Notes: a model not told the origin generated them from the sequence alone. Shown: positions 42,315-52,282, counted from the first letter of the stretch. The stretch is DNA of 64,000 nt from Pseudomonas fluorescens (GCF_902498195.1 NZ_CABVIY010000006.1:62001-126000), one strand, 5' to 3'. Numbers and translations: made by a program.

Positions 42315-42341
42315 AAGTGGCGGAAAGTGGCATGAAGTGGG
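42315..42341 (+). promoter_or_regulatory. Three 10-bp-spaced GTGG repeats: probable MraZ operator
   Basis: AAGTGG occurs at 42315, 42325 and 42335, exactly one helical turn apart. E. coli MraZ binds TGGGN repeats separated by five bases in its own promoter region; the same periodicity here, at the expected transcription start, suggests that MraZ represses the cluster. Confidence 0.72.
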
Positions 42342-42382
42342 TTTTTTGAGCGCAAATCGCTAAAATTTGGAGAAACGCTGAC

Positions 42383-42838
42383 GTGTTTCGCGGAGCCAAC
42401 GCTATCAGTCTCGATGCAAAGGGCCGTCTCGCCATGCCGAGCCGGTACCGTGACGAGCTCGTTTCGCGTAGTTCCGGGCAGTTAATCGTCACCATTGATG
42501 CCGTTGATCCGTGTTTGTGTGTTTACCCCCTCGATGAGTGGGAAATTATCGAAACCAAACTGCGCGCACTGCCTTCGCTTCGCGAAGAGAACCGCCGCCT
42601 GCAACGTTTACTGATTGGTAATGCCGTCGACCTCGAACTCGATGGCAGTGGTCGTTTTCTGGTTCCGCCGCGTCTTCGTGAATATGCCAAGTTGGATAAG
42701 CGCGCGATGTTGGTAGGCCAACTGAACAAGTTCCAATTGTGGGACGAGGATGCCTGGGATGCGGTTAATGCCGCTGACCTGGCTGCTATTCAACAACCGG
42801 GCGCCATGCCTGATGAACTGCGTGATTTGATCCTGTGA
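42383..42838 (+). CDS. mraZ: Transcriptional regulator MraZ
   Basis: A 151-residue AbrB-like DNA-binding protein with two repeats of the swapped-hairpin fold (RGANAISLDAKGRLAMPSRY and ELDGSGRFLVPPRLREYA). It binds GTGG repeats in its own promoter and tunes the dcw cluster. The start is GTG at 42383, with GGAG upstream at about 11 bases. It overlaps rsmH by 4 bases. Confidence 0.95.
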   Translation: MFRGANAISLDAKGRLAMPSRYRDELVSRSSGQLIVTIDAVDPCLCVYPLDEWEIIETKLRALPSLREENRRLQRLLIGNAVDLELDGSGRFLVPPRLREYAKLDKRAMLVGQLNKFQLWDEDAWDAVNAADLAAIQQPGAMPDELRDLIL

Positions 42839-43782
42839 CTATTGATAGCGGCTTTAACCACATCACCGTACTGCTTGACGAAGCCGTCGAGGCTCTCGCC
42901 GTACGTCCTGATGGCTGCTATCTGGACGGCACGTTCGGGCGCGGCGGACACAGCCGGTTGATCCTCAGCCAGCTGGGACCCGATGGTAGGTTGCTCGGAT
43001 TCGATAAAGATCCCCAAGCGATTGCCACCGGGCAAACGCTAGCGGCCGAAGACGGCCGCTTTGTCGTTGTGCAGCGCAGCTTTGCCGAGCTTGGATCCGA
43101 AGTCGCCGAACGCGGCCTGCACGGCAAGGTCAGCGGTATCTTGCTCGACCTGGGCGTATCCTCGCCGCAACTCGACGATCCAGAGCGTGGCTTCAGTTTT
43201 CTCAACGATGGCCCGCTGGACATGCGCATGGACCCGTCCCGCGGGATCAGCGCTGCCGAATTCGTCAACACTGCACCCGCCGAAGAAATTGCCCGCGTGT
43301 TCAAGGAATACGGCGAAGAGCGATTTTCCGGCCGCATGGCACGTGCCGTGGCCGAGCGTCGCGACATCAAGCCGTTCGAGCGCACCGCCGATCTGGCTGA
43401 AGTGCTGAAAGTCGCCAACCCGGCCTGGGAAAAGGGCAAGAACCCTGCGACCCGTGCGTTCCAGGGGTTGCGAATTCACGTGAACAACGAACTGGGCGAT
43501 CTCGAGGCTGGCCTCGAAGCCGCGCTGGATTGCCTGGAAGTAGGTGGGCGGCTGGTGGTCATCAGTTTCCACTCGCTGGAAGATCGCATCGTCAAGCTGT
43601 TCATGCGCAAGCTGGTGAAAGGCGAAGCCGACAACCTGCCGCGCAACCTGCCGGTTCGGCATGTCGCCTTCGAACCGAAAATCAAAGTCCATGGCAAAGC
43701 ACAGACGGCCTCCGATGCCGAGCTCAAGGCCAACCCACGTTCCCGTAGCGCTGTCATGCGTGTGGCGGAGAAGCTGCGGTGA
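42835..43782 (+). CDS. rsmH: 16S rRNA m4C1402 methyltransferase RsmH
   Basis: A 315-residue methyltransferase (formerly MraW). SAM motif I region is LDGTFGRGGHSRLIL at about residues 32-46, and LLDLGVSSPQLDDPERGFSF follows. It makes N4-methylcytidine at C1402, the same nucleotide whose ribose RsmI methylates; both genes occur in this window. GTG start within the mraZ stop (GTGA overlap). Confidence 0.96.
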   Translation: MTIDSGFNHITVLLDEAVEALAVRPDGCYLDGTFGRGGHSRLILSQLGPDGRLLGFDKDPQAIATGQTLAAEDGRFVVVQRSFAELGSEVAERGLHGKVSGILLDLGVSSPQLDDPERGFSFLNDGPLDMRMDPSRGISAAEFVNTAPAEEIARVFKEYGEERFSGRMARAVAERRDIKPFERTADLAEVLKVANPAWEKGKNPATRAFQGLRIHVNNELGDLEAGLEAALDCLEVGGRLVVISFHSLEDRIVKLFMRKLVKGEADNLPRNLPVRHVAFEPKIKVHGKAQTASDAELKANPRSRSAVMRVAEKLR

Positions 43783-44072
43783 GCAAGCTTTTCGCCAAGC
43801 CACTGCCCGGCGGAAGCTTTTTCATGCTGCTGCTGTTCATTGGCGTGCTCGTGTCTGCGATCGGCGTGTCCTATAGCGCGCACTGGAATCGTCAGCTGCT
43901 CAACTCGCTGTACAACGAGTTGAGCGTGCGCGACAAGGCGCAGGCCGAGTGGGGCCGGTTGATTCTTGAGCAAAGCACCTGGACGGCCCACAGTCGCATC
44001 GAAGTATTGGCGACCGAGCAGCTGAAAATGCGTATTCCCGGTGCTGCCGAAGTGCAGATGGTGGCGCCATGA
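43779..44072 (+). CDS. ftsL: Cell division protein FtsL
   Basis: A 97-residue bitopic protein with a short cytoplasmic N terminus, one membrane helix (FMLLLFIGVLVSAIGVSY, about residues 13-31) and a periplasmic leucine-zipper-like helix. FtsL forms a complex with FtsB and FtsQ that activates septal FtsWI. GTG start overlaps the rsmH stop by 4 bases. Confidence 0.92.
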   Translation: MSKLFAKPLPGGSFFMLLLFIGVLVSAIGVSYSAHWNRQLLNSLYNELSVRDKAQAEWGRLILEQSTWTAHSRIEVLATEQLKMRIPGAAEVQMVAP

Positions 44073-45811
44073 TGAAACTCGAAGGTGCACTCTTTCCATG
44101 GCGGTTCCGCCTGGTGCTGGGGTTGCTCGGCGTCATGGTGGCGGCGATCACCTGGCGGATCATCGACCTGCAAGTTGTCGACCGTGACTTCCTCAAGGGG
44201 CAGGGGGACGCGCGCAGCGTTCGTCATATTCCGATTCCGGCTCACCGTGGTCTGATCACCGACCGTAACGGCGAGCCTTTGGCCGTCAGTACGCCGGTCA
44301 CTACCCTGTGGGCCAACGCCAAGGAAATGCAGCTGGCCAAGGAAAAATGGCCGGCCCTGGCCGCGGCGTTGGGTCAAGACCCGAAAGCCCTGGCGGAGCG
44401 CCTCGAAGCGCAAGCCAATAAAGAATTCATTTACCTGGTGCGCGGGCTGACGCCTGAGCAGGGCCAGGCAGTGCTCGACCTGAAAGTGCCGGGCGTTTAC
44501 GGCATCGAAGAATTTCGTCGTTTCTATCCGGCCGGTGAAGTCACCGCGCACATGGTCGGTTTTACCGACATTGATGACCATGGCCGGGAAGGTGTCGAAC
44601 TGGCCTATGACGAATGGCTGGCCGGGGTCCCCGGCAAACGACAGGTCATCAAGGACCGGCGTGGCCGGTTGATCAAGGATGTCCAGGTCACCAAAAACGC
44701 CAAGGCCGGAAAGCCCTTGGCGTTGTCCATTGACCTGCGCCTGCAATACCTGGCCAACCGCGAATTGCGCAACGCGATCATCGAAAACGGCGCCAAGGCC
44801 GGCAGCCTGGTGATCATGGATGTGAAGACCGGCGAAATTCTCGCCATGGTCAACCAGCCGACCTACAACCCGAACAACCGTCGCAACCTGCAGCCGGCAA
44901 TGATGCGTAACCGCGCGATGATCGACGTGTTCGAGCCGGGCTCGACCATGAAGGCGATCTCCATGAGCGCCGCCATCGAGACCGGTCGCTGGAAGCCGAC
45001 CGATACCGTCGAGGTATATCCGGGCACCTTGCAGATTGGTAAATACACCATCAAGGACGTGTCCAAGACCGAAGGTCCGGTGCTGGACATGACCGGCATT
45101 CTGATCAATTCCAGTAACGTCGGCATGAGTAAGGTCGCCTTCGATATCGGTGGCGAAACCATTTTCCGCCTGGCACAGAAACTCGGCCTTGGCCAGGACA
45201 CGGGTCTCGGTTTCCCGGGCGAACGTGTCGGCAACCTGCCGAATTATCGCGAATGGCGCAAGGCCGAGACGGCCACGCTGTCCTACGGCTACGGTGTTTC
45301 CGTGACGGCGATCCAGTTGGTCCATGCCTTCTCGGCGCTGGCCAACAACGGTCGCCTGGCACCGCTGACACTGATCAAAACCGACAAGGCGCCGCAAACC
45401 ACTCAGGTTCTGCCGGAAGCGGTCGCCAAAACCATGCATGCCATGCTGCAGCAAGTCATTGAAGCGCCGCGCGGTGTGTTCCGCGCGCAGGTCCCGGCGT
45501 ATCACGTCGGCGGCAAGTCCGGTACGGCGCGTAAAACGTCGGTCGGCACCAAAGGCTATGCCGAAAACTCCTATCGCTCGTTGTTCGCCGGTTTCGGCCC
45601 AATGAACGATCCGCGTTACGCCATCGTCGTCGTGATCGATGAACCGACCAAGGCCGGTTATTTCGGCGGTCTGGTATCGGCGCCGGTGTTCAGCCGCGTG
45701 ATGTCCGGCACCCTGCGCCTGATGAACGTCACCCCTGACAACCTGCCACCTGTTCAACAAGCCAACGCCACCCCGGTCGTACCGCTGAAAGCCAATGGAG
45801 GGCGCGGCTGA
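44069..45811 (+). CDS. ftsI: Peptidoglycan transpeptidase FtsI (PBP3)
   Basis: A 580-residue class B penicillin-binding protein. One membrane anchor lies near residues 14-34, a non-catalytic pedestal domain follows, and the transpeptidase domain carries Ser292 in GSTMK, the SSN motif at 348-350 and KSGT at 483-486. It crosslinks septal peptidoglycan and is the target of cephalosporins and aztreonam. Two ATGs stand in tandem at the start. It overlaps ftsL by 4 bases and murE by 1. Confidence 0.96.
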   Translation: MMKLEGALFPWRFRLVLGLLGVMVAAITWRIIDLQVVDRDFLKGQGDARSVRHIPIPAHRGLITDRNGEPLAVSTPVTTLWANAKEMQLAKEKWPALAAALGQDPKALAERLEAQANKEFIYLVRGLTPEQGQAVLDLKVPGVYGIEEFRRFYPAGEVTAHMVGFTDIDDHGREGVELAYDEWLAGVPGKRQVIKDRRGRLIKDVQVTKNAKAGKPLALSIDLRLQYLANRELRNAIIENGAKAGSLVIMDVKTGEILAMVNQPTYNPNNRRNLQPAMMRNRAMIDVFEPGSTMKAISMSAAIETGRWKPTDTVEVYPGTLQIGKYTIKDVSKTEGPVLDMTGILINSSNVGMSKVAFDIGGETIFRLAQKLGLGQDTGLGFPGERVGNLPNYREWRKAETATLSYGYGVSVTAIQLVHAFSALANNGRLAPLTLIKTDKAPQTTQVLPEAVAKTMHAMLQQVIEAPRGVFRAQVPAYHVGGKSGTARKTSVGTKGYAENSYRSLFAGFGPMNDPRYAIVVVIDEPTKAGYFGGLVSAPVFSRVMSGTLRLMNVTPDNLPPVQQANATPVVPLKANGGRG

Positions 45812-47274
45812 TGTCATTAAGTCTTAACAAAATATTCCCCCACGCCGGCCACGATCTGTTGATCCGCGAGCTAGCGCTGGACAGTCGCAATGTTCGCGCC
45901 GGCGACTTGTTTCTTGCCGTTCCCGGCGGCAAATTCGACGGCCGTGCGCACATTGCCGATGCCTTGCAGCGCGGTGCCGCCGCCGTGGCTTATGAAGTGG
46001 AAGGCGCCACCGTGCTGCCGATCACCGATGTGCCCTTGATTCCGGTCAAGGGCCTGGCGGCGCAGCTGTCGGACATCGCCGGGCGTTTTTATGGCGAACC
46101 CAGCCATCACGTGAACCTGATCGGCGTGACCGGCACCAACGGCAAGACCAGCGTGACCCAACTGGTGGCCCAGGCGCTGGACCTGCTCGGCCAGCATTGC
46201 GGCATCGTCGGCACGCTGGGCTCCGGTTTCTACGGTGCATTGCAAAGCGGCCTGCATACCACGCCGAACCCGATTGCCATGCAAGCGACCCTTGGCGACT
46301 TGAAAAAGGCCGGGGCAAAAGCCGTGGCCATGGAAGTGTCGTCCCATGGCCTGGATCAGGGCCGGGTCACCGCGCTGGCATTCGATGTGGCGGTGATGAC
46401 CAACCTGTCCCGCGATCATCTGGATTATCACGGCACCATGGAGGCGTACGCCGAGGCCAAGGCCAAGCTGTTTGCCTGGAATGACTTGAAGTGCCGTGTG
46501 GTCAACCTTGACGACGATTTCGGCCGGCAACTGGCCGCAGAAAAGCGTGAGTCGCGCTTGATCACCTACAGCCTGCTTGACAGCAGTGCTTATCTGTATT
46601 GCCGTGAAGCGCAGTTCGACGACCACGGCGTGCGCGCCACATTGGTCACGCCGCAAGGCGAGCATCACCTGCGCAGCACGCTGCTCGGCCGTTTTAACCT
46701 CAGCAACGTGCTGGCAGCGGTCGGTGCTTTGCTCGGTCTGGATTACGCGCTCGACGAAATTCTCAAAGTGTTGCCGAAACTCGAAGGCCCGGCCGGACGC
46801 ATGCAACGCCTGGGCGGCGGCACTCAACCGCTGGTGGTGGTCGATTACGCCCATACCCCGGATGCCCTGGAAAAAGTCCTCACCGCCCTGCGCCCCCACG
46901 TCAAGGGCCGTTTGCTGTGCCTGTTTGGCTGTGGCGGCGACCGCGATCGCGGCAAGCGTCCGTTGATGGCGGAAGTGGTCGAGCGACTGGCCGATCAGGT
47001 GCTGGTCACCGACGACAATCCGCGTACCGAAGATCCGGCAGTGATTTTCGAAGACATCCGCGCCGGTTTCAGCGCTGTGGATAAAGTCACCTTCGTGGCC
47101 GGCCGTGGCCAGGCGATCGCGCAACTGATTGCCGGCGCCTCGGCAGACGACGTGATCGTTCTGGCTGGCAAAGGTCACGAGGACTATCAGGAAATCAACG
47201 GCGAACGTCATGCCTTTTCTGATCTGGTCGAGGCAGATCATGCCTTGACCGCCTGGGAGGTGGCCCATGCTTAA
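45811..47274 (+). CDS. murE: UDP-MurNAc-tripeptide ligase MurE
   Basis: A 487-residue Mur ligase. The ATP loop is GVTGTNGKTS at about residues 105-114 and the selectivity motif DNPRTED at about residue 403 marks the meso-diaminopimelate-adding type. It adds meso-DAP to UDP-MurNAc-L-Ala-D-Glu in the cytoplasm. It overlaps murF by 8 bases. Confidence 0.96.
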   Translation: MSLSLNKIFPHAGHDLLIRELALDSRNVRAGDLFLAVPGGKFDGRAHIADALQRGAAAVAYEVEGATVLPITDVPLIPVKGLAAQLSDIAGRFYGEPSHHVNLIGVTGTNGKTSVTQLVAQALDLLGQHCGIVGTLGSGFYGALQSGLHTTPNPIAMQATLGDLKKAGAKAVAMEVSSHGLDQGRVTALAFDVAVMTNLSRDHLDYHGTMEAYAEAKAKLFAWNDLKCRVVNLDDDFGRQLAAEKRESRLITYSLLDSSAYLYCREAQFDDHGVRATLVTPQGEHHLRSTLLGRFNLSNVLAAVGALLGLDYALDEILKVLPKLEGPAGRMQRLGGGTQPLVVVDYAHTPDALEKVLTALRPHVKGRLLCLFGCGGDRDRGKRPLMAEVVERLADQVLVTDDNPRTEDPAVIFEDIRAGFSAVDKVTFVAGRGQAIAQLIAGASADDVIVLAGKGHEDYQEINGERHAFSDLVEADHALTAWEVAHA

Positions 47275-48634
47275 GGCCTTGAAACTCAGCGAACTGACCG
47301 GTGCATTGAACGGCCGGTTGATCGGCGCCGACGCCAGTTTCGACGGTGTCCGCATCGACAGTCGCGCGATCAAGCCGGGCCAGCTGTTCATTGCTCTGGC
47401 CGGTCCGCGCTTCGATGGCCATGACTATCTCAATGACGTGGCGGCCAAAGGTGCCGTCGCGGCATTGGTCGAGCGTGAAGTCGCCGACAGCACCCTGCCG
47501 CAATTGCTGGTCAGCGATACCCGCCAGGCGTTGGGGCAACTGGGCGCTTTGAATCGCGCTGCCTACCGTCACCCGGTGGCTGCCGTCACGGGCTCCAGTG
47601 GCAAGACCACGGTCAAGGAAATGCTCGCGAGTATCCTGCGCACCCGTGGCCCGGTGCTGGCGACCCGCGGCAACCTGAACAACGACCTCGGCGTTCCATT
47701 GACCCTGCTCGAACTGGCGCCGGAGCATAGCGCCGCCGTCATCGAGCTGGGTGCTTCGCGCCTGGGTGAAATTGCCTACACCGTTGGCATGACCAAGCCG
47801 CACGTGGCCATTCTCAACAATGCTGGAACCGCCCATGTCGGCGAGTTCGGCGGACCGGAAAAAATCGTCGAAGCCAAGGGCGAGATCATTGAAGGTCTGG
47901 ATGCCGATGGCGTCGCCGTTCTCAATCTGGACGACAAGGCTTTCGAGATCTGGAAGCAGCGCGCAGCCGGTCGCAAGGTCCTGACATTCGCCTTGACCAA
48001 CAGCCACGCCGACTTCCATGCCAGTGACCTGGCGACGGATGATCGCGGTTGCCCGGCGTTCAACCTGCACACTCCGCAAGGTGCGGAACGCGTTCAACTG
48101 AACCTGCTCGGCACCCATAACGTCGCCAATGCCTTGGCTGCCGCCGCTGCCGCCCACGCCCTGGGCGTGTCGCTGTTCGGCATCGCCACCGGTCTGGGCG
48201 CGGTACAACCGGTCAAGGGTCGCACCGTCGCGCAACTGGCCAGCAATGGCATGCGCGTGATCGACGACACCTACAACGCGAACCCCACCTCCATGTGCGC
48301 CGCCGTTGATATACTGGCCGGCTTTTCCGGGCGCACCGTTCTGGTGCTCGGAGATATCGGCGAGTTGGGCGAGTGGGCGCAGCAGGGGCATCACGACGTG
48401 GGCGCGTATGCCCGTGGCAAGGTGTCCGCGCTGTATGCCGTGGGCCCCATGATGACCCACGCCGTGAACGCTTTCGGCGAGCACGCCTATCACTTCGGCA
48501 CTCAGGCTGAACTGATCAAGGCCCTCGGCGCCGAGCAAGACACAAACACCACCATTTTGATCAAGGGTTCGCGCAGCGCTGCGATGGAAAACATCGTCGT
48601 CGCCTTGTGCGGGACCAGTCTGGAGAAACATTAA
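47267..48634 (+). CDS. murF: UDP-MurNAc-pentapeptide ligase MurF
   Basis: A 455-residue Mur ligase with ATP loop VTGSSGKTTVKEML at about residues 105-118 and the Mur-family Asn-Asp block VIDDTYNANPTSM near residue 330. It adds D-Ala-D-Ala, the product of Ddl, to complete the UDP-MurNAc pentapeptide. The TAATG junction couples it to mraY. Confidence 0.95.
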   Translation: MLKALKLSELTGALNGRLIGADASFDGVRIDSRAIKPGQLFIALAGPRFDGHDYLNDVAAKGAVAALVEREVADSTLPQLLVSDTRQALGQLGALNRAAYRHPVAAVTGSSGKTTVKEMLASILRTRGPVLATRGNLNNDLGVPLTLLELAPEHSAAVIELGASRLGEIAYTVGMTKPHVAILNNAGTAHVGEFGGPEKIVEAKGEIIEGLDADGVAVLNLDDKAFEIWKQRAAGRKVLTFALTNSHADFHASDLATDDRGCPAFNLHTPQGAERVQLNLLGTHNVANALAAAAAAHALGVSLFGIATGLGAVQPVKGRTVAQLASNGMRVIDDTYNANPTSMCAAVDILAGFSGRTVLVLGDIGELGEWAQQGHHDVGAYARGKVSALYAVGPMMTHAVNAFGEHAYHFGTQAELIKALGAEQDTNTTILIKGSRSAAMENIVVALCGTSLEKH

Positions 48635-49716
48635 TGCTGCTGCTGCTAGCGGAGTATCTGCAACAGTTCTACAAAGGCTTCGCGGTCTTCCAGTACCTGA
48701 CCCTGCGCGGGATTCTGGGTGTGCTGACCGCGCTGGTTTTGTCGCTGTGCTATGGCCCGTGGATGATCCGTACCCTGCAGAACCGTCAGATCGGCCAGTC
48801 CGTTCGCAACGATGGTCCGCAATCGCATCTGTCCAAGTCGGGCACCCCGACCATGGGCGGCGCGCTGATTCTGTCTTCGATTGGCGTCAGCACCCTGCTG
48901 TGGGCTGACCTGAGCAACCGTTATGTCTGGGTCGTTCTGCTGGTCACGCTGTTGTTCGGCGCCATTGGCTGGGTCGACGACTACCGCAAGGTGATCGAGA
49001 AAAACTCCCGTGGCTTGCCGAGCCGCTGGAAGTATTTCTGGCAGTCGGTGTTCGGCCTCGGCGCGGCGATTTTCCTTTATATGACCGCCGCGACGCCGGT
49101 GGAAACCACCCTGATCCTGCCGATGCTCAAGGACTACAGCATTCCGCTGGGCGCAGGTTTCATCGTCCTGACCTACTTCGTGATCGTCGGTTCGAGCAAC
49201 GCGGTCAACCTGACCGATGGTCTCGACGGCCTGGCGATCATGCCGACCGTGATGGTCGGCGGCGGCCTGGGGATCTTCTGCTACCTGTCGGGTAACGTGA
49301 AGTTCGCCGAATACCTGCTGATCCCTTACGTACCGGGCGCGGGCGAGCTGATCGTGTTCTGCGGCGCACTGATCGGTGCGGGCCTGGGCTTCCTGTGGTT
49401 CAACACCTACCCGGCGCAAGTCTTCATGGGTGACGTCGGCGCGCTGGCGCTGGGCGCGGCCCTGGGCACCATCGCGGTGATCGTCCGCCAGGAAATCGTC
49501 CTGTTCATCATGGGCGGCGTGTTCGTGATGGAAACCCTGTCAGTCGTCATTCAGGTTGCGTCCTTTAAGCTGACCGGTCGCCGCGTATTCCGCATGGCGC
49601 CGATTCACCACCACTTTGAACTCAAGGGCTGGCCCGAGCCGCGCGTGATCGTCCGCTTCTGGATCATCACCGTGATCCTCGTGCTGATCGGCCTTGCCAC
49701 CCTGAAGCTGAGGTAG
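48634..49716 (+). CDS. mraY: Phospho-MurNAc-pentapeptide transferase MraY
   Basis: A 360-residue, ten-helix inner-membrane enzyme that moves phospho-MurNAc-pentapeptide to undecaprenyl phosphate, making lipid I. Catalytic features are GWVDDYRKV with its Asp pair (about residue 115), SNAVNLTDGLDGLA (about 190-203) and the HHHFELKGW motif near the C terminus. The ATG at 48634 sits in the murF stop. A 5-base gap precedes murD. Confidence 0.97.
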   Translation: MLLLLAEYLQQFYKGFAVFQYLTLRGILGVLTALVLSLCYGPWMIRTLQNRQIGQSVRNDGPQSHLSKSGTPTMGGALILSSIGVSTLLWADLSNRYVWVVLLVTLLFGAIGWVDDYRKVIEKNSRGLPSRWKYFWQSVFGLGAAIFLYMTAATPVETTLILPMLKDYSIPLGAGFIVLTYFVIVGSSNAVNLTDGLDGLAIMPTVMVGGGLGIFCYLSGNVKFAEYLLIPYVPGAGELIVFCGALIGAGLGFLWFNTYPAQVFMGDVGALALGAALGTIAVIVRQEIVLFIMGGVFVMETLSVVIQVASFKLTGRRVFRMAPIHHHFELKGWPEPRVIVRFWIITVILVLIGLATLKLR

Positions 49717-49721
49717 AACGA

Positions 49722-51068
49722 GTGTCTCTGATCGCTTCTGACCACTTCCGCATCGTTGTCGGCCTCGGCAAGAGCGGCATGTCCCTGGTTCGCTTCCTGG
49801 CGAACCGGGGCACGTCGTTTGCCGTCGCCGACACGCGGGAAAATCCACCGGAACTGGCCACGCTCAAGCGTGACTATCCGCACGTGGAAGTGCGTTGTGG
49901 CGAGCTGGACGTCGAATTCCTGTGCCGCGCCGACGAGCTCTACGTGAGCCCCGGCCTGGCGTTGGCGACCCCGGCCCTGCAGGCTGCCGCTGCCCGTGGC
50001 GTGAAGCTGTCCGGCGACATCGAGCTGTTCGCGCGTAACGCGAAGGCGCCGATCGTGGCCATCAGCGGTTCCAACGCGAAAAGCACCGTGACCACCCTGG
50101 TCGGCGAAATGGCGGCGGCGGCCGGCAAGCGTGTCGCGGTGGGCGGCAATCTCGGCACGCCCGCGCTGGACCTGCTCAGCGACAACGTCGAGCTGTACGT
50201 GATGGAACTGTCGAGCTTCCAGCTCGAAACCACCGACCAGCTCAACGCTGAAGTGGCGACCGTGCTCAACATCAGCGAAGACCACATGGACCGCTACAGC
50301 GGCCTGCCGGCCTACCATCTGGCCAAGCACCGGATCTTCCGGGGCGCGAAGCAATTCGTGGTCAACCGCCAGGATGCCCTGAGCCGTCCGCTGATGGGCG
50401 AGGGCCAGCCATGCTGGACCTTCGGCCTGAACAAACCGGATTTCAAGGCTTTCGGTCTGCGCGAAGAAGGCGGCGAGAAGTACCTGGCCTTCGAATTCCA
50501 GAACCTGATGCCGGTGCGCGAGCTGAAGGTTCGCGGCGCCCACAACCAGTCCAACGCCCTGGCGGCCTTGGCGCTGGGCCACGCCGTCGGCCTGCCGTTC
50601 GACGCCATGCTGTCGGCCCTGCGCACGTTCGCCGGGCTCGAGCACCGCTGCCAGTGGGTCCGTGACCTGGATGGCGTGGGCTATTACAACGATTCCAAGG
50701 CCACCAACGTCGGTGCTGCCCTGGCCGCTATCGAAGGCCTGGGTGCGGACATCGACGGCAAGGTCGTGCTGATCGCCGGTGGCGACGGCAAGGGGGCCGA
50801 GTTCAAGGACCTGCGCGATCCCGTCGCGGCCAACTGCCGTGCCGTCATTCTGATGGGCCGGGATTCCGACAAGATCGGCGAGGCCATCGGCGATGCCGTG
50901 CCACTGATTCGCGTCGGTTCGCTGGTCGAAGCCGTGGAACAGTGCCGCGCCACTGCCCAGGCGGGTGATGTAGTGCTGTTGTCGCCCGCTTGCGCCAGCT
51001 TCGACATGTTCAAGAACTACGAAGACCGTGGTCACCAGTTCGTCCGCGCCGTGGAGGATCTGGCATGA
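49722..51068 (+). CDS. murD: UDP-MurNAc-L-alanine:D-glutamate ligase MurD
   Basis: A 448-residue Mur ligase. N-terminal VVGLGKSGMSLVRFL binds the uracil nucleotide, ATP loop is SGSNAKSTVTTLVG at about residues 113-126 (Ala where many MurDs have Gly), and YYNDSKATN at about 320 is the family's Asn/Asp block. It adds D-Glu. GTG start; the stop overlaps ftsW by 4 bases. Confidence 0.96.
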   Translation: MSLIASDHFRIVVGLGKSGMSLVRFLANRGTSFAVADTRENPPELATLKRDYPHVEVRCGELDVEFLCRADELYVSPGLALATPALQAAAARGVKLSGDIELFARNAKAPIVAISGSNAKSTVTTLVGEMAAAAGKRVAVGGNLGTPALDLLSDNVELYVMELSSFQLETTDQLNAEVATVLNISEDHMDRYSGLPAYHLAKHRIFRGAKQFVVNRQDALSRPLMGEGQPCWTFGLNKPDFKAFGLREEGGEKYLAFEFQNLMPVRELKVRGAHNQSNALAALALGHAVGLPFDAMLSALRTFAGLEHRCQWVRDLDGVGYYNDSKATNVGAALAAIEGLGADIDGKVVLIAGGDGKGAEFKDLRDPVAANCRAVILMGRDSDKIGEAIGDAVPLIRVGSLVEAVEQCRATAQAGDVVLLSPACASFDMFKNYEDRGHQFVRAVEDLA

Positions 51069-52282
51069 GTCTGAAAAATATCATCAAGCCCTATCCATCG
51101 CCGCTCATTACCGGGCGCGGGATCGACCTCGACTTCCCGATGCTCGTCGGTTGCCTGTCGCTGCTCGGCCTGGGGCTGATCATGATCGCTTCGGCATCGA
51201 CCGAAGTAGCGGCAGTGCAATCGGGCAGTCCCCTGTACTACATGATTCGCCACCTGATCTACGTGGTGCTGGGCCTGGGTGCCTGCATCGTCACCATGAT
51301 GATTCCGATCGCCACCTGGCAACGCCTGGGCTGGCTGATGCTGATCGGTGCGTTCGGCCTGTTGGTGATGGTGATCATCCCGGGGATCGGCCGCGAGGTG
51401 AACGGCTCGATGCGCTGGATCGGCTTCAGTTTCTTCAACGTCCAGCCTTCCGAGATCGCCAAGGTGTTCGTGGTGATCTACCTCGCCGGTTACCTGGTGC
51501 GTCGCCAGAAAGAAGTGCGTGAAAGCTGGATGGGCTTTTTCAAGCCGTTCATTGTACTGCTGCCAATGGCGGGTCTGTTGCTGATGGAGCCGGACTTCGG
51601 CGCCACCGTCGTGATGATGGGGGCGGCTGCCGCCATGCTGTTCCTCGGGGGAGTGGGTTTGTTCCGATTCTCCCTGATGGTCGTGCTGGCGGTGGGTGCC
51701 GTGGTGTTGCTGATCCAGATGCAGCCCTATCGGATGGCGCGACTGACCAACTTCGCCGACCCGTGGGCAGACCAGTTCGGTGCCGGTTATCAGTTGTCCC
51801 AGGCCTTGATCGCCTTTGGTCGTGGCGAATGGCTGGGCGTGGGCCTGGGCAACAGCGTGCAGAAACAGTTCTACCTGCCGGAAGCCCACACCGACTTCGT
51901 GTTCTCGGTACTGGCTGAAGAGCTGGGCGCCGTGGGTTCGCTGTGCACGGTCGCGCTGTTCGTCTTTGTCTGTATTCGTGGCATGTATATCGGTCTGTGG
52001 GCCGAGAAGGCCAAGCAGTTTTTTGCCGCGTACGTGGCGTACGGCTTGTCGTTCCTGTGGATCGGTCAGTTCCTGATTAACATCGGGGTGAACGTCGGCC
52101 TGCTGCCGACCAAGGGTCTGACGCTGCCGTTCCTCAGCTATGGCGGTAGCTCGCTGGTGATCTGTTGCGCCTGTCTCGGCTTGTTGCTGCGCATCGAATG
52201 GGAGAGTCGAACCCACCTGGGCAGTGAAGAGATGGAGTTCCATGAGAGTGACTTCGCCGAGGAGCCAAATCATGGGCGCTAA
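51065..52282 (+). CDS. ftsW: Septal peptidoglycan polymerase FtsW
   Basis: A 405-residue SEDS-family protein with about ten membrane helices. Conserved features are EVNGSMRWIG, QPSEIAK, a catalytic-loop Asp region in MEPDFGATVVM and the C-terminal PFLSYGGSSL. It polymerises glycan strands at the septum together with FtsI. The ATG at 51065 overlaps the murD stop; the last 11 bases overlap murG. The C-terminal tail is acidic (SEEMEFHESDFAEE). Confidence 0.95.
   Translation: MSLKNIIKPYPSPLITGRGIDLDFPMLVGCLSLLGLGLIMIASASTEVAAVQSGSPLYYMIRHLIYVVLGLGACIVTMMIPIATWQRLGWLMLIGAFGLLVMVIIPGIGREVNGSMRWIGFSFFNVQPSEIAKVFVVIYLAGYLVRRQKEVRESWMGFFKPFIVLLPMAGLLLMEPDFGATVVMMGAAAAMLFLGGVGLFRFSLMVVLAVGAVVLLIQMQPYRMARLTNFADPWADQFGAGYQLSQALIAFGRGEWLGVGLGNSVQKQFYLPEAHTDFVFSVLAEELGAVGSLCTVALFVFVCIRGMYIGLWAEKAKQFFAAYVAYGLSFLWIGQFLINIGVNVGLLPTKGLTLPFLSYGGSSLVICCACLGLLLRIEWESRTHLGSEEMEFHESDFAEEPNHGR

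Noticed and set aside
43892..45817. 641-codon open frame on the minus strand
   Set aside because: Antisense to ftsI, whose SxxK, SxN and KSGT motifs are intact.
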